A stretch of 64,000 bases of DNA from Halomonas salinarum (lineage in GTDB: Bacteria; Pseudomonadota; Gammaproteobacteria; Pseudomonadales; Halomonadaceae): positions 62,001 to 126,000 of the forward strand of contig NZ_WWNB01000010.1 in NCBI RefSeq assembly GCF_012062845.1, in the 5' to 3' direction. The notes beneath the pieces were generated by a model. That model was not told the DNA's origin. It did no database searches and saw nothing but the letters and a program-made list of their open reading frames with translations. This document shows, in pieces, positions 58,970 through 64,000 of the stretch; the first letter of the stretch is position 1; the number at the start of each line of letters is the position of its first letter. Made by a program: the position numbers and the translations under genes.

Positions 58970-59866
58970 CTACAAGTCCAGGTGTTCTCGGAACCAGTCA
59001 GTGATGAAATCCAGGTAAGTGCGGGTCTTGTCCGGCAGGTACTTTCGCGAGCGAAACAGCACCAGCATGCTGCCATGCTCGTTCCAGTAAGGCTGCAGAA
59101 GTGGCACCAGCTGACCTTCGGCGACGGCCGAGCGGGCGGCGAAGGTCGGCAGATAAGCCAGGCCGAAGCCGGCCTTGGCCGCCTCTACCACGCCCAGCAG
59201 GTTATTGATCACCAGGCGCGATTGGGGCTCGATGTCCAGGGGCTGGCCGTTGAGCGAGAAGCGCCAATGAGCCCCCAGATCGTAATTGCCGTAAAAGATG
59301 GTGTCGTGATCGCGGATATCCCGGGGATGCATGGGGTCGGCGACTCTCGCCAGGTACTCGGGCGCTGCATAGAGACCGTAGACCACCTTGCACAACGGCC
59401 GCGAGACAAGGCTCGACGGTGGCAGAGGGCCCATGCGGATCGCCAGATCGACGGCATCATCAATGGGTTCGAAGCGCTGGTCCTCGAGCAGGATCTCGAC
59501 CGCCACGTCGGGATAGCGGCGCATGAAGGCAGTGGTGGGCGCTGCCAGGTACATGAAGCCAAAACTGACCTGAGCGCTGATCTTGAGCTGTCCTCTCGGC
59601 CGCGCCGTGACCGATTGCACCTGGGCTTCGGCGGCATCCAGCTCCTCGCGTATCCGCAGACCATGCTCGTAATAAATCTGCCCCGCCTCGGTAAGGTGCA
59701 ACGAACGGGTCGAACGATGCAGGAGGTTGACCCCCAGTTCATCTTCCAGCGCCGCGACTCGCTTGGACGCCATGGACTTGGAAATCCCCAGGCGGCGCGA
59801 GGCCGCGGTAAAACTGCCGGCCCGCACCACCTCGACAAAGACCCTAAGCGCATCGAGTACTGCCAT
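58970..59866 (-). CDS. LysR-family transcriptional regulator
   Basis: A 298-aa protein with an N-terminal winged helix-turn-helix (LRVFVEVVRAGSFTAASRRLGISKSMASKRVAALEDELG pattern, residues 6-45) and a periplasmic-binding-like effector domain (LKISAQVSFGFMYLAA onward). LysR proteins usually act on a divergent gene, but none faces it closely. The target and inducer are unknown. A family N-terminus (MAVLDALRVFVEVV) supports the start. Confidence 0.93.
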   Translation of the reverse strand: MAVLDALRVFVEVVRAGSFTAASRRLGISKSMASKRVAALEDELGVNLLHRSTRSLHLTEAGQIYYEHGLRIREELDAAEAQVQSVTARPRGQLKISAQVSFGFMYLAAPTTAFMRRYPDVAVEILLEDQRFEPIDDAVDLAIRMGPLPPSSLVSRPLCKVVYGLYAAPEYLARVADPMHPRDIRDHDTIFYGNYDLGAHWRFSLNGQPLDIEPQSRLVINNLLGVVEAAKAGFGLAYLPTFAARSAVAEGQLVPLLQPYWNEHGSMLVLFRSRKYLPDKTRTYLDFITDWFREHLDL

Positions 59867-60219
59867 CCTCGACTCCCCACAGAATACTCATGAGCACCCG
59901 TTTCCAAAATGGAAACACTGGTTTTCGATTGTACCCACTTATTCCGCAAAGGCCGAATCCCTATACTGTAAGGGCGTATCCAAGGCAGCGAAGAATCGCC
60001 ACCTTGGAAACGACAACGTCATCAGGCAAAGGCAATCCCGCCATCGCCTGGATGTCGCCTTCAGTGCATTTCTTTTTTTGCGTGACCGGCCAGACCGGCG
60101 CGCATTTCTTTTATGCGCCTATCCCGTGTAAGTGCCTAACCCATGTATGTGCCTATCGCATGGCGATTGCACCAGGCTCGCCTCCCCCCCCCCTCTATTC
60201 ACCCCGCCCAACAAGGCTG
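59867..60219. other. Intergenic region upstream of the LysR gene
   Basis: 353 bases with no credible gene. It contains the 17-base tandem repeats at 60115-60165. Open frames crossing it are not supported. Confidence 0.55.
60115..60165. repeat. Three degenerate 17-bp tandem repeats
   Basis: Copies at 60115-60131, 60132-60148 and 60149-60165 share the frame G(C/T)GCCTA-CC-(G/A)TG. Copies 1 and 2 differ at a few positions and copy 3 is weaker. Confidence 0.6.
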
Positions 60220-60810
60220 CTAGCCGTCGAACAGGTAGTCGCTGCTATATTCGACGATATTACCCAGCCCATGAGGCGAGCGAGTGACCAGCGGCCCCGT
60301 CAAGTGTTCGCCGCGCTCTCCAATACGCGCTTTGACCGCCATCGGCTGGACATCAGCCACCGGCATCCTGACACGAATCACGTAGCGCCCGCCCACCAGG
60401 CCACTCCCCGGGCCTAACGGCCCTACCACGAACCCTCCGTCGCGTACCTGGGTCCGAATTTGCCAATTGACGCCACTGGCACGACGCTCGAGCAACACCT
60501 CCAAACGGGTCTCTTCGGGCAGGTTGGTTTGCCCCATGACCTCAAGGCGCCGAGACTCCGTCAACTGCGTCGTCACCGTCATGCTGACGGGCTCGGTGAG
60601 TGGCTCGGGCTTCTCTGTTTCAGTGGTGACATTGCCCTGCACCGATGAAGCTGTCTCACCCTGCGTGGGGGCTGTCTCTTCTCGCTGCTCGCCGGCCGAC
60701 GGCGCCGAACCCTGATCACAACCGGCCATCCCCCACATTAATGCGAGACTCAGGGCGCCAGCCTTCCAATGCGGCGGCCGCCTTAGCATCTTTCTGGCAT
60801 CGTCATGCAT
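60220..60810 (-). CDS. Putative lipoprotein, unknown function
   Basis: A 196-aa protein with a basic N-terminus, hydrophobic helix and lipobox MAGC near residue 30. It then has a Glu/Thr-rich linker of about 60 residues and a beta-rich C-terminal domain (VSMTVTTQLTESRRLEVMGQ, GGRYVIRVRMPVADVQP) ending SSDYLFDG. No family recognised. The ATG at 60810 is favoured by AGAGG 5 bases upstream over the in-frame ATG at 60843. Confidence 0.7.
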   Translation of the reverse strand: MHDDARKMLRRPPHWKAGALSLALMWGMAGCDQGSAPSAGEQREETAPTQGETASSVQGNVTTETEKPEPLTEPVSMTVTTQLTESRRLEVMGQTNLPEETRLEVLLERRASGVNWQIRTQVRDGGFVVGPLGPGSGLVGGRYVIRVRMPVADVQPMAVKARIGERGEHLTGPLVTRSPHGLGNIVEYSSDYLFDG

Positions 60811-61447
60811 ATCTGCCTCTTTCGACCGTTTCCTTTCAGACATTCTGACGCCTAGTATCCATCATCGCGAATGCCTAAAGTCACATGACAGCAAAATATG
60901 CGTGGCAAATACCCGCCTACAGCCCCTGGGCCAGGAGTCATTCGTCGAGCCTCGGCAGGGAGTAGCCAAAGAGTCAAGGGTCATGTATCGTCAATGAGTC
61001 ATCATGCCATCCTGGTCTGGTAGCCCTAGATGAGCAGCGCTTGCCTCGCGCTAGCGCCAATGCTGCATGGCATTCCCATCTAGTTAACGATACTCATGGT
61101 GTGATACACATATGGGCATGTTTCTACTGTCACCTGAGCGCCCTATCGTCGGCCCATGCCCCTGGAGGATGACACCCCCTGAGGTAGCAAGCGTTGGTTG
61201 GCAACATTAACCATCAAGCAGGGTCGAGAGAAAAACCGAATGTTATCCTTAACATCGATTTATCATCTAAGCGGCAACATAAAGACCTGTCATAAAAATA
61301 CATATTAAACGTATTAATCAAGCACTCTCCAAGCCCACTAATACCTGGCTATCATCATTTGAGTCTTGATATATACAGATCATGAACAAGACACCACTAA
61401 CCCCATGTAGTGGTGAATGAAATATCACTGGGAAACGTACGCACATT
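60811..61447. other. Long AT-rich intergenic region
   Basis: 637 bases without a credible gene, AT-rich from about 61200 onward. An 8-bp inverted repeat CACCACTA (61392-61399) / TAGTGGTG (61408-61415) lies 33 bases before the gene at 61448 and could be an operator or leader hairpin. Nothing else recognised. Confidence 0.55.
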
Positions 61448-61798
61448 ATGAGTAGTTTAAGCGATTTTGAAGAAAGCATGCGTCGTGAAATCGATGCATT
61501 CCAAGATAACAGCGAAAAAGAAAGAGCCAAGCGCTTGGCTCAGGCCGCCAATCAAGCCACCACCCCTGCAAAGCAACCCAGTAAGCCGCAGCGCCCCACC
61601 AAGCAGCAGGTTGAATCCTACAAGACAGGCCACCTCGTGAAGCTTGCCGTGCGCACCAAGCGCCTGGAACTCGATACCATCTTCGAGCACCGCTCCAGCA
61701 GCATTTCTCGTCTGGAAGCCCAGATGGAAGCAGAGGAGGCGGCCAAGAAGGCGGGGTTCCCCATCATCGGTCATCTGGTAGACATCGAGCGCCTTTAA
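61448..61798 (+). CDS. Small hypothetical charged protein (116 aa)
   Basis: A 116-aa hydrophilic protein beginning MSSLSDFEESMRREIDAFQD. It has a helical charged N-terminus, a Pro/Gln/Lys-rich linker at about 30-55, and a helical C-terminal part (VKLAVRTKRLELDTIFEHRSS; LEAQMEAEEAAKKAG). No membrane segment, signal or known domain. No strong ribosome-binding site is seen. The upstream DNA is unusually AT-rich, which might mark acquired DNA. Coding character supports a real gene, but I do not recognise it. Confidence 0.6.
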   Translation: MSSLSDFEESMRREIDAFQDNSEKERAKRLAQAANQATTPAKQPSKPQRPTKQQVESYKTGHLVKLAVRTKRLELDTIFEHRSSSISRLEAQMEAEEAAKKAGFPIIGHLVDIERL

Positions 61799-62271
61799 TA
61801 CGTTTCGCACTAAAACGTCAGGCGGCAATTGCCTGCAGGCAATCCGCTAGGTTATTGACAATAGAGCGCATCCGTCTTCGTTTGGCATTGAACCTACATC
61901 AATCCAAGAGCCGTGTACGCGACATCACCGCTAAGGCTGCCTGGATGCTGGCCAGCATTGCGCTTTTTAGAAGCCATCGTCGTGAAATGACCGGCGCTTG
62001 ATAGTTCGCGCTATAAAGGTGCACTCCATGCCCCTTGCCACGCCAGGACACCGACCCGCAGATGTCCCGCAATTGGCCGTAGCCATCCGCTAGCCAAGCA
62101 TGCACCTGGCAAGCAGGTATGGGAGAATATGCCCCTCTTCATGACGTGCTCGCCGCATCGCCTCGAAACGCCCGACCCTTCAGCAAAGGCGAGCCCTCGC
62201 GATCATGCTGCGTGGCATCGACAGCAGAAGATCGCCACAACACTGCAACGTGATGACTAACCTGGACCGTT
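61799..62271. other. Intergenic region upstream of dusA
   Basis: 473 bases. An open frame without a start codon runs on the plus strand to about 62010, and a 68-codon frame lies on the minus strand (61899-62105); neither resembles a known protein. They may be remnants. No RNA gene or promoter was recognised with confidence. Confidence 0.5.
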
Positions 62272-63294
62272 ATGACTGATCTGGACAACGCGACGCCCTC
62301 TACACCTCTGGATCGCACCTTCTCGGTGGCACCCATGATGGATTGGACGACCCGCGATTATCGGGCGTTCGCGCGAACGCTTAGCCATCACACCCTGCTG
62401 TATACCGAGATGGTGACGACCGGGGCGATACTCTATGGCAGCCCCCGCGAGCGTTTCCTTGGCTATGACGAGGTGGAGCACCCCCTGGCGCTTCAGCTTG
62501 GTGGAAGCGATTCGGGCGAGCTCGCCGAATGCGCAGCCATCGCCGAGACCTGGGGCTACGACGAGGTCAACCTGAACGTCGGCTGCCCAAGCGACAGGGT
62601 GCAGAATAACCTGATCGGGGCCTGCCTCATGGCGCATCCGGACAAGGTCGCCGCGGCGGTCAAGGCGATGCAGGCGGCCGTGTCGATCCCGGTGACGGTG
62701 AAGTGCCGCATCGGGATCGACGATCAGGACGAGGACGCAGATCTCGAGCGCTTCATCGACGAGGTCGCCGCCGCCGGCTGTGAGGTATTCACCCTGCATG
62801 CTCGCAAGGCCTGGCTCGAAGGCCTGTCGCCCAAGCAGAACCGCGACGTGCCCCCCCTCAACTATGGCCGCGTACACCGCTTGAAGCAGCAGCGTCCCGA
62901 GCTGCACATCGGGGTCAATGGCGGTATCAAGACACTGGACGAATGCCGTGCCCATCTCGATCATGTCGACAGCGTGATGATCGGACGCGAGGCCTACCAG
63001 AATCCGTGGCTGCTGGCGGGCGTCGACGAGGCGCTTTATGGCCAACAGGGACCCGCCGCCAGCCGCCATGACGCAGCCCGCGCCTTCAGGCCCTACATCG
63101 CCGCACGGCTCGCTGAGGGCGCCAAGCTCAATCATATTACCCGCCACCTGCTGGGGCTGTTCCAAGGGTGCCCGGGGGGTCGCCGCTTCCGCCGTCACCT
63201 CTCGGAAAACGCCCATCGCGACGGGGCCGGCCTTGAGGTCTTCGACGAAGCGCTCTCGCTTGTATCTGAAGAGCGCCTGGCCCAGCCAGCCTGA
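62272..63294 (+). CDS. dusA: tRNA-dihydrouridine(20/20a) synthase DusA
   Basis: Flavoenzyme that reduces uridine 20/20a in the tRNA D-loop with NADPH. A 340-aa TIM-barrel protein: N-terminal FSVAPMMDWTTRDYRAFAR, LALQLGGSDSGELAECA, the catalytic-Cys motif NLNVGCPSDRVQ (about residue 102), FTLHARKAWLEGLSPKQNR, and FMN-phosphate site GVNGGIK with MIGREAYQNPWL. The QNR and RxxxR segments are DusA hallmarks rather than DusB/C. dusA genes are known integration sites for some mobile elements, but none is seen here. Confidence 0.96.
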   Translation: MTDLDNATPSTPLDRTFSVAPMMDWTTRDYRAFARTLSHHTLLYTEMVTTGAILYGSPRERFLGYDEVEHPLALQLGGSDSGELAECAAIAETWGYDEVNLNVGCPSDRVQNNLIGACLMAHPDKVAAAVKAMQAAVSIPVTVKCRIGIDDQDEDADLERFIDEVAAAGCEVFTLHARKAWLEGLSPKQNRDVPPLNYGRVHRLKQQRPELHIGVNGGIKTLDECRAHLDHVDSVMIGREAYQNPWLLAGVDEALYGQQGPAASRHDAARAFRPYIAARLAEGAKLNHITRHLLGLFQGCPGGRRFRRHLSENAHRDGAGLEVFDEALSLVSEERLAQPA

Positions 63295-63394
63295 CATCAG
63301 CACTAAGCCGCCAGCAGGCATGGGCAAAGACCATGGGCTGCTGGGTCGAGGGATCTAGCGTCTAGCCTGGCAAGGGGGTAACGCCTGGCTGATG

Positions 63395-64000
63395 CTAGGA
63401 CATGCCTTCGGAAGCGGGGTCATAGTCAGACTGAAAGGTCTCGACAGCGCTCTCGGCTTCCTCGATCGCATCGAAACGCGCCACATGAAAAAGCGCTTCC
63501 CCTTCATTGGCAAGCGGTAGATTGCCCATGCCGATCACAATGCCATCGGCCGGTGCCCGCACGTCTTCTTCCGAATTGCCGAACGGATCGGCAACCTTGC
63601 CGAGCACCTCACCCTTGGCAACGCGGGTCCCCAGGTGCACTTTAGGCCGCAAGATGCCATCGATCGGCGCTCGCGCCCAGCTCGAACCATTGGCGACTTC
63701 AGCGGGACGCGGCTTAGCACGACGACGGTCGCTTGCCAGCATGCCGATGGCGCGCATCACGCGACGCACGCCGCGCACGCCGGGCGCAATCGCCCACTCA
63801 TCGAAGCGCAACGCCTCACCGGCCTCGTAGGTCAGCACCGGCACACCCCGGTTCTGGGCATAGTGGCGCAGACTCCCCTCGCGCAATTCGGCGTTGAGGA
63901 TCACCGGCACACCAAAGGCCATGGCGATGGCCTCGGTTTCGCTATCCGGCGTCAGCTGGGCGCGTATCTGCGGCAGGTTCGTGCGATGGATAGCCCCTGT
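63395..64000 (-). CDS. Succinylglutamate desuccinylase/aspartoacylase-family protein (5' part beyond window)
   Basis: The minus-strand frame is open from the window edge (64000) to the stop at 63395, giving the last 201 residues or so. It begins TGAIHRTNLPQIRA, part of the substrate site of the M14-like AstE/AspA zinc amidohydrolases. It continues MAFGVPVILNAELREGSLR and ends with a barrel-sandwich/lipoyl-like C-terminal domain (GILRPKVHLGTRVAKGEVLGKVADPFG; VRAPADGIVIGMGN). The N-terminal zinc ligands are outside the window. It could be an ectoine-degradation deacetylase (DoeB-like) or the rimK-linked family; I cannot decide. Confidence 0.85.
   Translation of the reverse strand, partial: TGAIHRTNLPQIRAQLTPDSETEAIAMAFGVPVILNAELREGSLRHYAQNRGVPVLTYEAGEALRFDEWAIAPGVRGVRRVMRAIGMLASDRRRAKPRPAEVANGSSWARAPIDGILRPKVHLGTRVAKGEVLGKVADPFGNSEEDVRAPADGIVIGMGNLPLANEGEALFHVARFDAIEEAESAVETFQSDYDPASEGMS

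Noticed and set aside
60115-60165. CRISPR array
   Set aside because: Repeats are 17 bases, adjacent without spacers and degenerate; no cas genes in the window.

Overview
The window is a contiguous piece of a GC-rich gammaproteobacterial chromosome. The protein sequences look most like a halophilic Oceanospirillales member of the Halomonas/Chromohalobacter type. That placement is my inference from overall protein similarity, a Pseudomonas-like sdh-suc block next to gltA, and generally acidic proteins; no 16S gene is present to prove it. No CRISPR array, prophage or intact insertion sequence is visible, and most of the window is core metabolism.

Layout. 1-5.2 kb: end of a NudJ-like Nudix gene, then mnmA-hflD (overlapping), purB, and roxA with a GNAT acetyltransferase. 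5.2-7.8 kb: isocitrate lyase (aceA) flanked by TGTAG/CTACA palindromes, then a small orphan gene. 8-9.8 kb: slyB lipoprotein, a small membrane protein and slyD. 9.8-13.4 kb, minus strand: an overlapping three-gene set of a TVP38 membrane domain fused to a mercuric-reductase-like flavoprotein, a CDP-alcohol phosphatidyltransferase and a DUF3047 exported protein. 13.6-18 kb: exported MsrA, an MFS-transporter remnant, an NlpC/P60 lipoprotein and an 825-residue protein built of DUF1266-like units. 18.2-21 kb: gabD-gabT. 21-28.8 kb: small membrane and DUF924 genes, an SSS symporter with an inverted repeat upstream, an MFS transporter, ycjX-ycjF and uspA. 28.8-35.7 kb: a HAD phosphatase, rnb, and a clsB-like gene divergent from a glycosyltransferase/YbhN-like pair.

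35.8-41 kb is the most accessory-looking part. A type I secretion ATPase and adaptor are divergent, across an AT-rich gap, from an RTX beta-helix protein with a CBM2-like C-terminal domain. 41-54.4 kb holds the TCA-cycle block sdhCDAB-sucAB-lpd-sucCD on the minus strand with gltA divergent. Both gltA and sdhC have good sigma70-type promoters, and SucB carries two lipoyl domains. 54.5-64 kb: a hydroxyisobutyrate-dehydrogenase-family gene, a non-coding stretch with DnaA-box-like 9-mers, tRNA-Glu, tRNA-Ala, gltX, an SDR gene converging on a LysR regulator, a lipoprotein, an AT-rich stretch with a small orphan gene, dusA, and the 3' part of a succinylglutamate desuccinylase/aspartoacylase-family gene cut by the window end.

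How genes fit together. The TCA enzymes, aceA and gabDT all converge on succinate and 2-oxoglutarate metabolism. gltX lies with the tRNA-Glu it charges. The T1SS pair and the RTX protein look like an exporter with its dedicated cargo; no TolC-type outer-membrane channel is in the window. The best candidates for something undescribed are this RTX/CBM cassette, the multi-copy DUF1266 protein, the TVP38-flavoprotein operon, and the DnaA-box group beside the tRNA genes.
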